Assembly: GCA_902494035.1 (NCBI GenBank)
Contig: CABURV010000008.1
Location: forward strand, 1 to 42,372
Reading direction: 5' to 3'
DNA length: 42,372 bases
From: an uncultured Collinsella sp.
GTDB lineage: Bacteria > Actinomycetota > Coriobacteriia > Coriobacteriales > Coriobacteriaceae
Shown: piece by piece, positions 7,800 to 15,201 of the stretch
Numbering within the stretch: the stretch's first letter is position 1
Layout of the letters: each line of letters starts with the position of its first letter
The notes under the pieces: generated by a model
Database searches by the model: none
What the model saw: the letters and a program-made list of their open reading frames with translations, nothing else
What the model was told of the DNA's origin: nothing
Translations under genes and position numbers: made by a program

Positions 7800-8528
7800 A
7801 TGAAGATCATTAAAGCTAAAGACTACGAGGATATGAGCCGCAAGGCCGCTAATATCATCTCGGCCCAGGTTATCCTTAAGCCCGACTGTGTGCTGGGTCT
7901 TGCCACCGGCTCCACCCCGATCGGTGCCTACAAGCAGCTCGCTGCTTGGTACGAGAAGGGCGACGTCGACTTTGCCGAGGTCAGCACCTACAACCTGGAC
8001 GAGTATCGTGGCCTTTCGCACGACGATCCCCAGAGCTATCACTACTTCATGCGTGAGAACTTCTTCGATCACATCAACATTGACCTGAACAACACGCATG
8101 TGCCCGATGGTTCCAACCCCGACGCCGCCACTGCCTGCTCTGAGTACGACAAGATCGTCGCGGCCGCCGGTTACCCGGATCTGCAGTTGCTCGGCATTGG
8201 CAACAACGGCCACATCGGCTTCAACGAGCCCGATGACCACTTCTCCAAGGGCACGCACTGTGTCGACCTCACCGAGAGCACCATTCAGGCCAACAGCCGC
8301 CTGTTCGACAGCATCGACGATGTTCCCCGTCAGGCCTACACCATGGGCACTCAGACCATCATGTATGCCCGCATGATCCTGGTCGTCGCCAACGGCGAGG
8401 CCAAGGCTCAGGCCGTGCACGATATGTGCTATGGTCCGGTTACGCCCAAGTGTCCGGCTTCGATCCTGCAGCTGCACACCAACTGCGTTGTCGTTGCCGA
8501 CGAGGCCGCCCTTTCGCTCTGCGAGTAG
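7800..8528 (+). CDS. nagB: Glucosamine-6-phosphate deaminase
   Basis: This 242-residue enzyme converts glucosamine-6-phosphate to fructose-6-phosphate and ammonia, the step that feeds amino sugars into glycolysis. The phosphate loop is LGLATGSTPIGAYKQL, the catalytic Asp67 sits in YNLDEYRGL, and GIGNNGHIGFNEP carries the active-site His. The protein has the compact single-domain length of the NagB family. The frame is open far upstream, but GAAAGGA eight bases before the ATG at 7800 and the conserved MKII start decide the start. It works against GlmM and GlmS flux, so close regulation of the two directions would make sense. Confidence 0.97.
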   Translation: MKIIKAKDYEDMSRKAANIISAQVILKPDCVLGLATGSTPIGAYKQLAAWYEKGDVDFAEVSTYNLDEYRGLSHDDPQSYHYFMRENFFDHINIDLNNTHVPDGSNPDAATACSEYDKIVAAAGYPDLQLLGIGNNGHIGFNEPDDHFSKGTHCVDLTESTIQANSRLFDSIDDVPRQAYTMGTQTIMYARMILVVANGEAKAQAVHDMCYGPVTPKCPASILQLHTNCVVVADEAALSLCE

Positions 8529-8560
8529 CGCGAATCCTGCACCTCGACATAGCCTTGCCT

Positions 8561-8588
8561 AAGGCCTCCGCTTTGCGGGGGCCTTTTT
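8561..8588 (+). terminator. Terminator of nagB
   Basis: An 11-bp stem with one G-U pair (8561-8571 with 8575-8585), a three-base loop and a T run follow 32 bases after the nagB stop. Confidence 0.9.
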
Positions 8589-8913
8589 GCTGAGCGTGCG
8601 CCGTGTGCTTGACGAAAATCTGGCCGCGAACTGGACGGGTGCGTCTGGTGCAGCATGATTCATTCCATAACAGATACTATGCATAAATGCTATGAAAAGG
8701 TCGCAGACGGTAGCTGGCGTTAGGTGAGTTGCGCAACACAATTGAACAGCGCTCATTTGAGGTACACTGCCAAAGGATGGGACAAGCTGGCAAGCGCATT
8801 GACCTGCGCAAAGACTGATTGGTTGGGGGATAAGTTTCAATCGGACCACGCTGAACAAAAACTTGCCATTTGCGTACCAAAAAACATCCTAAACCGTAGC
8901 ATCGCTCTATTCA

Positions 8914-8941
8914 TCTAGCGATACATATGGTCTAGCGTTAC
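8914..8941 (+). repeat. Direct repeat TCTAGCGNTAC upstream of the large regulator; otherwise empty gap
   Basis: TCTAGCGATAC (8914-8924) and TCTAGCGTTAC (8931-8941) start 17 bases apart, so they are nearly two helical turns apart on the DNA. A degenerate inverted half-site (gtagcatcgct) lies just upstream. They sit 32 bases before the regulator's start and could be its binding site. The rest of the gap 8589-8972 is AT-richer than the surroundings and shows no gene or clear terminator. Confidence 0.5.
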
Positions 8942-8972
8942 GGTGTCCATGTGGTCGAGTTGAGGAGCGGGC

Positions 8973-11972
8973 ATGGTTAACGATTTGGGCAATACGGACG
9001 ACCTCGAGCTTATGCCGCTGGGCAGTAGTTATATGGTGCGGCGCGATCGCTTGATGAACGAACTTATCGCCAAGGGCCGAAAGGCCGGCATCGTAGTCCT
9101 CTACGCGCCTGATGGCTTTGGGAAAACCTCGGTGCTGCTGCAGTATGCCCAAGAGGTTAAAAGAGATCCGACGCGAGGTCCCGTGCGGATCATCGAGGCA
9201 GACCGCGCCATTGGGCGCGAGGTGTTTATGCAGCTCGAGGTCGTTACCGAAGAGCTTAAGGACAAGCCGCACTCCCTGATCGCAATCGATAACGTGCCTA
9301 ACCTCAGCCAGAGCGAGACCGAGGAGCTGATTGACCGAATCCGAAGCCTGCGTGCTATGGGGGTTGGGGTCTTTATGAGCTGCCGTCCTTCGAATCGCCA
9401 GCTGATTCATGGACTGGGCGATTCGATTAAAGTCAACGCGCAGATGCTCAAGGTGCATGCCTATGAGTATTCGGCGTGGGCATCGGCGTTTTCGATTAGC
9501 ACATCGCTCGACTTCTATCAGCTTACGCAGGGCGTGCCCGAGCTCGTCTCGGCTATGCAGTCGGGACTATACGGGCAGGGAGACGTTGCCCAGATGCTCG
9601 AAAACGAGATCGTCAATATCTACGGTGCGGCACTTGTTGATTTGGCGTCGCTCGAGAACAACGCCCTGTTTAGTGTGGCATGCTTGATGGTCTTAATGGG
9701 TGAGGGCAATATTTCGGAGCTCGAGGCTTGCGGTGTTAGGCTTTCGGCGATTGACCAGTCCTATCTTGTCCGCGATTATCCCATTTTTGGCGTCGATCCA
9801 GCAGACCGGAGCTTTACCTGCTTGGGTACCGAGGATAACGCACGCCTGCGATTGCGCAAGCTGGTCGCCGAAATCCGCCCCGAACTCGTTGTGCGGGCGG
9901 CGCGTATATTGATTAAAGCGGGTCGCTGCGATACCGCGATGGACCTCGCCGACGCGTTTTTGGACCGCAGTGCGGTGTTGGAGCTTGCCGGGCAGTATGG
10001 GGTCGATCTGGCCCTGACGGGGCATGGAGGGGACGTCTGCCGCGCGGCGCTGGGAAAGACCGAGGCAGATGGTCGGGCATCGGAGCCGACGCCTGACGAG
10101 GCGCTCGGCATCTATCTGGCGGCGGTGAGCGTCTCCAATACAAAGCTCGCGCGGTATATGGCCTCAATTATCGAGCGTGCGGGCGAGCAAGCGATTTGCG
10201 AGCTCGATCCGGTGTCGTGGAAGGTGGCGCACGCTTTTACGGCCGCCTGTTATGGAGATAGTGGTCTGGGGCTTCCGGCAAGCCATACAGCGTTGGAAAG
10301 TGAGGCGTCTTGTGCCGCACTCGACATGCTGTCCGCACATGTCGAGATAAAGCATGGGCTGACCGAGCGGGCGAAGGGCGGTGAGATCCTCGCGGGGCTC
10401 AAAACGGATAAGGCCTACGATTGCGAGCTCGATATCGCGGGGACGTTTGTGCGGGCGGACCGTATGTTGACGGAGCTATTTGATGGGTCGTATGCAGGGA
10501 CTGACGAGCGTGATGACGAGATGGCCCTGACGCTCGAGGCACTCGAAGCGCGTGGAATCCGAGCGCTCGCCATCTGGGTGCGCATGGTATTATCGGCGCG
10601 GCGCCTGTTTGCCGGCATGCCGGTGACTGACGAGCAGGCATTCAATGAGCTCGACCGTTTTGCCGTGCGCATGCGTGACAATCAAGTCCAGTTGTTTGGC
10701 TTGATACTGGAAGGCTGGCAGTCGCTGGCCGAGGGACGTCCGGTCAATGCCAAATTCCGTGCGGTGCAGGTGCTCAGGCTTGCCGAGGAATCGATTGGAT
10801 ACATACGCGATAACGCACTGCTGTTAGAGCGCGCGGCATACTTACGCAATACATCGATGGTATCGGTGCGCGAAGAGGCAGAGCTGCTCGATTTGAGTCG
10901 GACGCAGGTCGGTGGTGCCGAGGCATGGATGGTGGCGCTGCATTTGGCCTCCGCTGGCCGCGATAGCGACCTTGCAGCCTGGATGTCCATGAACCGCCCA
11001 GGGATTTTGGATCCATCGTATCGGCTGTTTGCGCGTCTTGCGATGCATTGTCTGGGTGAGCCGGCTGCTAGAATTCGAAAGAAGCTCCCGGTGCGCGAGC
11101 TGTCGCGGTATTCGCTGCGCGACGACTTTGAGGCCGAAGGCGAGCGCCTGTTCCAGGCCGGCGATGCCGAGGGTGTCGATGTGATTGGCCATATCGAGAT
11201 CCGCATGTTTGGGGCGTTTCGCGCCGAGCGCGACGGGTTTCCCATCACGGATAAGATGTGGCGCCGCAAGAAAGCGGCGACGCTTGCCGAGCGGCTTGCG
11301 CTGGGCATGGATGCACTGGTCGACCGCGAGACGCTGGCTATGGAGCTGTGGCCCCATGCCGAGTTCAATAGCGCCCGTAACAATCTGTACTCGACGATAT
11401 CGCGCCTGCGTTCGGCCCTGGGGCCGACACCGGACGGCAAGTCGTGCGTGCTGATCCAAAACGAGTGCATTGGGCTTAACGGCGATTACGTCAAGACCGA
11501 CGTGCGGTTGTTTGATCAGATAAGCCGCGAAGTTTTGGGAAATCGCACGGGTGCGCGCGGACCCCATCTGATCGAGCTGTGCCTTAAGATCGAGCAGCTC
11601 TACGCCGGCCCGTTGTATGTTCCCAATGGCTGTAATCCCACCTACTTTTTGCGTATGCGGCGCATTATGGAATCGAAGTATATCGACTGCATGATTCGGG
11701 GCGCGAATGCCGCCCTAGAAGAAAACGACCTGCAGTCGGCGGTATGGCTGGTGGAGTCGGGGCTGCGGCAAGAGACGGCGCGCGAGGACATGGTGCGTTG
11801 CGCCATGCGCGTCTACGGTGCGGCGGGGCGACGACGCGATATCGTCGAGCTGTACAGTGGGCATATGCATCACCTGAGGGAGCAGGTCAATGGCGTGCCC
11901 GAACCCGAGACGCGGCGTCTGTACGAGCGCTTGGTGGAGGGCAGGCTTAACCGCGTGCTCGTTGAGCGATAA
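8973..11972 (+). CDS. Large ATPase-type transcription regulator with C-terminal wHTH-BTAD (SARP-like) domain
   Basis: This is a 999-residue protein. Residues about 40-110 hold an NTPase core: Walker A APDGFGKTS (45-53) and Walker B HSLIAIDNV with Asp106, as in MalT/LAL-type STAND regulators. The middle 250-720 is helical and TPR-like. From about 738, HIEIRMFGAFRAERDG begins an OmpR-like winged helix, with ELWPHAEFNSARNNLYSTISRLRSAL, followed by a BTAD helical domain to the end. So the order is the reverse of classical SARPs, with DNA binding near the C-terminus. GAGGAG before the ATG supports the start. It is likely a signal-responsive activator with no LuxR domain. The target is unknown. Confidence 0.82.
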   Translation: MVNDLGNTDDLELMPLGSSYMVRRDRLMNELIAKGRKAGIVVLYAPDGFGKTSVLLQYAQEVKRDPTRGPVRIIEADRAIGREVFMQLEVVTEELKDKPHSLIAIDNVPNLSQSETEELIDRIRSLRAMGVGVFMSCRPSNRQLIHGLGDSIKVNAQMLKVHAYEYSAWASAFSISTSLDFYQLTQGVPELVSAMQSGLYGQGDVAQMLENEIVNIYGAALVDLASLENNALFSVACLMVLMGEGNISELEACGVRLSAIDQSYLVRDYPIFGVDPADRSFTCLGTEDNARLRLRKLVAEIRPELVVRAARILIKAGRCDTAMDLADAFLDRSAVLELAGQYGVDLALTGHGGDVCRAALGKTEADGRASEPTPDEALGIYLAAVSVSNTKLARYMASIIERAGEQAICELDPVSWKVAHAFTAACYGDSGLGLPASHTALESEASCAALDMLSAHVEIKHGLTERAKGGEILAGLKTDKAYDCELDIAGTFVRADRMLTELFDGSYAGTDERDDEMALTLEALEARGIRALAIWVRMVLSARRLFAGMPVTDEQAFNELDRFAVRMRDNQVQLFGLILEGWQSLAEGRPVNAKFRAVQVLRLAEESIGYIRDNALLLERAAYLRNTSMVSVREEAELLDLSRTQVGGAEAWMVALHLASAGRDSDLAAWMSMNRPGILDPSYRLFARLAMHCLGEPAARIRKKLPVRELSRYSLRDDFEAEGERLFQAGDAEGVDVIGHIEIRMFGAFRAERDGFPITDKMWRRKKAATLAERLALGMDALVDRETLAMELWPHAEFNSARNNLYSTISRLRSALGPTPDGKSCVLIQNECIGLNGDYVKTDVRLFDQISREVLGNRTGARGPHLIELCLKIEQLYAGPLYVPNGCNPTYFLRMRRIMESKYIDCMIRGANAALEENDLQSAVWLVESGLRQETAREDMVRCAMRVYGAAGRRRDIVELYSGHMHHLREQVNGVPEPETRRLYERLVEGRLNRVLVER

Positions 11973-12002
11973 AAAATGAGCGTCCGAATTGCTCGGACGC
12001 TC
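11971..12002 (-). terminator. Terminator of yhbY, shared with the regulator
   Basis: A perfect 10-bp stem (11978-11987 with 11993-12002) and a five-base loop are flanked on the minus strand by a run of six T. It therefore ends the minus-strand yhbY transcript and may also slow the convergent regulator transcript. Confidence 0.8.
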
Positions 12003-12041
12003 GCAAGCTTGATGTATGTTGGCTCGCCGAATCGTTGGCTC

Positions 12042-12341
12042 TTAGACGAGCTTAATCTTCTCGATGTCCTTGCGCGAGGACTCGCGATATAGCGAGAACT
12101 TGCGGCCGATAACCTGGACGACCTCGGCATGGCAGCGCTCGGCGAGCTCTTCGGCGGCCTCGCGGGCGGAAAGGCTGGAACCATCGAGTACGGAGCACTT
12201 AACGAGCTCGTGCTTCTCCAGGTAGGCGACCGTCTGCTCGACGGTGCCCTCGTTGATGTCGGACTTGCCGATGATGATGGCGGGGTTGAGGTGATGGGCC
12301 ATGCTGCGAAGCTGCTTGACCTGGGCTCCTGTCAGTGCCAT
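12042..12341 (-). CDS. yhbY: YhbY-family RNA-binding protein (CRM domain)
   Basis: This 99-residue protein is a single CRM domain. It has the family start MALTGAQVKQLRSMAHHLNPAIIIGK, the loop GKSDINEGTVEQTV, and the end QVIGRKFSLYRES. YhbY proteins bind pre-50S ribosomal particles and help large-subunit assembly. The length is normal. No strong ribosome binding site is visible before the ATG. It lies alone between the regulator and the methyltransferase gene, followed by its own terminator. Confidence 0.93.
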   Translation of the reverse strand: MALTGAQVKQLRSMAHHLNPAIIIGKSDINEGTVEQTVAYLEKHELVKCSVLDGSSLSAREAAEELAERCHAEVVQVIGRKFSLYRESSRKDIEKIKLV

Positions 12342-12523
12342 GGGTTCTCGCTTTCTATGTTATGGGGCGCCCCGCGATGGGGCCTTAATCTACGTGAGCT
12401 GTCCCACGATAGCGCAGGAACGGCGCGGTGTGGGGCGTGTTTGCCCAGTTCAAAAAGAATGCGGATGCCGAGTGGAAGAACAGCGCGGGTTACAGGCGGA
12501 CGTGTACGGCGGCTGAAAGCGGT

Positions 12524-13411
12524 CTATGGACGGCCCGAAGAGACCGGATCCCATGCAATAAACGCCCAACGGACCTTGCGGATGTGGTCGAGCATGTAGT
12601 GTCCCTGCGGCACACCCTTGGACCCTGGCTCGCCGGCATGGGGGTTCTCGATCATGTGCTGAGCGATATAGTCGCTCAGGCGGTCGATCTTATCCTCGTT
12701 GCCATGCTCGAGCATGCGAGAAAAGTCCGCTACGCCCGCCTCGAGACTATCGAAGGTATCGCGACGAGGCGATTCAAAGTACGTAATCTGCGGCAGGGCA
12801 CCCATCTGAATGAGGATATTGAAGGCATACACAAAGCCATTACTGCAGGTAACCGAGGCACCGATGGCGTTCATCAGGTGCAGGTCATAGCGCGGGCTGG
12901 AGTTGGCGACCATCGTGACAGCACAACGCCGACGAGCCGTTCGATCAAGCTTGGCAAGCGCACCTTTTAGGTTGGTCGTGGTGACAGAGCGACTGGCAAA
13001 GGCAACATCTACCGCTTTCGCGACCGGTCCAACCAAATCCCAGTCATCATCCCAAGCAAGCTCAAGCGGTGTAATGCGATCCTCGAGCCCATAGTACTCA
13101 ATGCCAGCATCAAGCGTGCCCAACATGGCAGGGGAAAAGTCAGCAGCAATCACAGGATGCCCGTCTTGCGCAAGCGGAATAGCAATCGACCCAGCCCCAC
13201 ACCCCATATCCAGCACGGATTCACCAGGCTTTAACGCCAGCAGCTTCATAAAGTCCCGGGCATACGGAGCAGTCTCAAGCGGCCGAAAATGCCGAGCCCG
13301 CTTATCCCACTCAAAAGAATCATCAGCCCGCCGTCGACCAGCTTGCAGGCGCATCCATTCGCCATTCCAATCAGCAGAAAGAAGCTCAGAGCGAGCATCC
13401 CCATCAACCAC
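12524..13411 (-). CDS. Class I SAM-dependent methyltransferase
   Basis: SVLDMGCGAGSIAIPLA is the SAM-binding motif I, and VIAADFSP with the following acidic turn is the next motif, so this is a Rossmann-fold methyltransferase of 295 residues. LVGPVAKAVDVAFASRS fits motif IV. The C-terminal part is less typical and the substrate is not evident. The frame stays open 13 codons further, but AGGAGG seven bases before the GTG at 13411 decides the start. The N-terminus WNGEWMRLQAGRRRADDSFEWDKRA resembles uncharacterised family members that act on small molecules. It is preceded by the inverted-repeat element at 13578. Confidence 0.8.
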   Translation of the reverse strand: MVDGDARSELLSADWNGEWMRLQAGRRRADDSFEWDKRARHFRPLETAPYARDFMKLLALKPGESVLDMGCGAGSIAIPLAQDGHPVIAADFSPAMLGTLDAGIEYYGLEDRITPLELAWDDDWDLVGPVAKAVDVAFASRSVTTTNLKGALAKLDRTARRRCAVTMVANSSPRYDLHLMNAIGASVTCSNGFVYAFNILIQMGALPQITYFESPRRDTFDSLEAGVADFSRMLEHGNEDKIDRLSDYIAQHMIENPHAGEPGSKGVPQGHYMLDHIRKVRWAFIAWDPVSSGRP

Positions 13412-13577
13412 GGGCAAACCTCCTAGCAACAAAAAAGCGACTCCTCCCAAAAGAAGAGCCGCAACCAGGATATATCAGAAAGAACCGATCCAACGCCAAA
13501 CCGCCATACCAGCAAAGTAGGGCAGAAGCGAAGCGACTGCCAAAGGGATAGAACCCAACCGAGGTCCCGTTGTGCGG

Positions 13578-13709
13578 GAGCCCCGGGGAGGGCAAATATA
13601 TAAGGTCGATCGCGAGTTCCGCACGAGCCGGAGAGCACTTAATGTGCTCTCCGTGCGAGTCAGGACTGTCCGAGCAGGCGACCTTATATATTTGCCCTTC
13701 CCGGGGCTC
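13578..13709. repeat. 132-bp inverted-repeat element with inner hairpin
   Basis: Two 31-base arms (13578-13608 and 13679-13709) are complementary at 30 of 31 positions, the exception allowing G-U pairing in one strand. Inside lies a second perfect 10-bp hairpin (13629-13638 with 13644-13653, loop ttaat). The arms carry an AT-rich block (aaatatataagg) next to a GC block. There is no ORF. It could be a non-autonomous transposable element or a very stable RNA structure between two minus-strand genes. It fills the gap 13412-13728, where nothing else is seen. Confidence 0.85.
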
Positions 13710-13728
13710 CTCGCCTCGTATCCCTGGG

Positions 13729-15093
13729 CTAGTTCTTCAGCGAGTTCAGCGGCGCCGGGAAGCGTCCACCGCGGTGGGCAAGCACGGTGCCGGCGTTGGG
13801 GTTCACCGGCATGATGGGCGCACGGCCGAACAGGCCGCCGTACTCGACGCAGTCGCCCACGCCCTTGCCGATGGCGGGAATCACGCGCACGGCCGTGGTC
13901 TTGTTGTTGATGACGCCGATAGCCATCTCGTCGGCGATGATGCCGGCGATGGTCTCGACCGGGGTGTCACCGGGGATGGCGATCATGTCCAGGCCGACGG
14001 AGCATACGCAGGTCATGGCCTCGAGTTTCTCGAGCGAAAGCGCGCCAGCCTCGACGGCGGCGATCATGCCGGCGTCCTCGGACACGGGGATAAAAGCGCC
14101 CGAGAGGCCGCCCACGCTGGAACTGGCCATGACGCCGCCCTTCTTGACGGCATCGTTGAGCATGGCGAGTGCGCAGGTCGTGCCGGGGCCACCGCAGGTG
14201 CCCACACCGATGATCTCGAGGATGCGGGCAACGGAGTCGCCGATGGCAGGCGTGGGAGCCAGCGACAGGTCGACAATGCCTTTCTCGACACCCAGACGGC
14301 GGGCTGCCTCACGGCTCATGAGCTCGCCGGCGCGGGTGATCTTAAAGGCGGTCTGCTTAATCTTTTCGGCGACTTCCATCATCGATGCGGAATCGGGCAG
14401 CGTTTCCAGGGCTGCGGCCATAACGCCGGGGCCCGAGACGCCTACGTTGATGACGGCGTCGGCCTCGCCACCGCCGTGGACGGCGCCCGCCATAAACGGG
14501 GAGTCCTCGACCATGTTGGCAAAGCAGACAAACTTGGAGGCGCCGACGGAATCCTGGTCGGCCGTGAGCTTGGCGGCATCGATGATGGTCTGGGCGGCCA
14601 TGAGCACGGCGTCCATGTTGATGCCGGCGCGCAGGCTGGCGACGTTGACGCTGGAGCAGACGCGGCTCGTGGTGGCGAGCGCCTGGGGGATGGACTGGAT
14701 GACGCGGCGGTCGGCGTCGCCGATGCCCTTCTGGACGAGTGCGGAGAAGCCGCCCAGGTAATCGATGCCGAGCGTCTCGGCCGCGCGGTCGAGGGCATGC
14801 GCGATGGGGGTGAGGTCCTCATCCTTGCAGCACGCGGCGATCTGCGCCACCGGGGTGACGGAAACACGCTTGTTGACGATGGGGATACCGTACTCGCGCT
14901 CGAGGTTCTCGGCGGTCTCGACCAGATGCTCAGCCGTGTGCGTCACGTGGTCGTAGATCTTCGTGCACATGCGGTCGAGGTTCTCGTCACCGCAACCCAT
15001 GAGCGAAACACCCATGGTGATGGTCCTGATGTCGAGGTTCTGTTCCTCAACCATGCCGCGGGTTTCCGCGATTTCTGCGGGCGTGATCGCCAT
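13729..15093 (-). CDS. PFL-like protein of the DUF711/UPF0210 family
   Basis: This 454-residue protein begins MAITPAEIAETRGMVEEQNLDIRTITMGVSL and has the conserved GINMDAVLMAAQ, GVGTCGGPGTTCALAMLNDAVKKGG and GVINNKTTAVRVIPAIGKG segments of the DUF711 family. These proteins share the pyruvate-formate-lyase barrel fold but have no established reaction. In many Firmicutes and Actinobacteria the gene is preceded by an ACT-domain gene; none is seen here. The ATG at 15093 has an AGGAG-type site, whereas the ATG ten codons earlier does not. It lies downstream of metH, separated by a hairpin. Confidence 0.9.
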   Translation of the reverse strand: MAITPAEIAETRGMVEEQNLDIRTITMGVSLMGCGDENLDRMCTKIYDHVTHTAEHLVETAENLEREYGIPIVNKRVSVTPVAQIAACCKDEDLTPIAHALDRAAETLGIDYLGGFSALVQKGIGDADRRVIQSIPQALATTSRVCSSVNVASLRAGINMDAVLMAAQTIIDAAKLTADQDSVGASKFVCFANMVEDSPFMAGAVHGGGEADAVINVGVSGPGVMAAALETLPDSASMMEVAEKIKQTAFKITRAGELMSREAARRLGVEKGIVDLSLAPTPAIGDSVARILEIIGVGTCGGPGTTCALAMLNDAVKKGGVMASSSVGGLSGAFIPVSEDAGMIAAVEAGALSLEKLEAMTCVCSVGLDMIAIPGDTPVETIAGIIADEMAIGVINNKTTAVRVIPAIGKGVGDCVEYGGLFGRAPIMPVNPNAGTVLAHRGGRFPAPLNSLKN

Positions 15094-15139
15094 CCTTGCG
15101 CTCCTATCTGCCAAAACGAGCATAGTCCCTTATATTCTA

Positions 15140-15175
15140 ACGTGCCGCACGTGCCAAGTGGCGCGTGCGGCACGT
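15140..15175. terminator. Hairpin between metH and the DUF711 gene
   Basis: A perfect 12-bp stem (15140-15151 with 15164-15175) with a 12-base loop lies 26 bases past the metH stop. The T run is on the plus strand side only, so termination of the minus-strand metH transcript may be partial. Confidence 0.55.
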
Positions 15176-15201
15176 TTTGGTGCTCGGTTGTTTCCGTTGT
15201 G

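Noticed and set aside
12428..12523. Plus-strand frame beginning MWGVFAQFKKNADAEWKNSAG
   Set aside because: The residues look protein-like, but the frame runs into the methyltransferase gene on the other strand and no ribosome binding site supports it. At most a short remnant.
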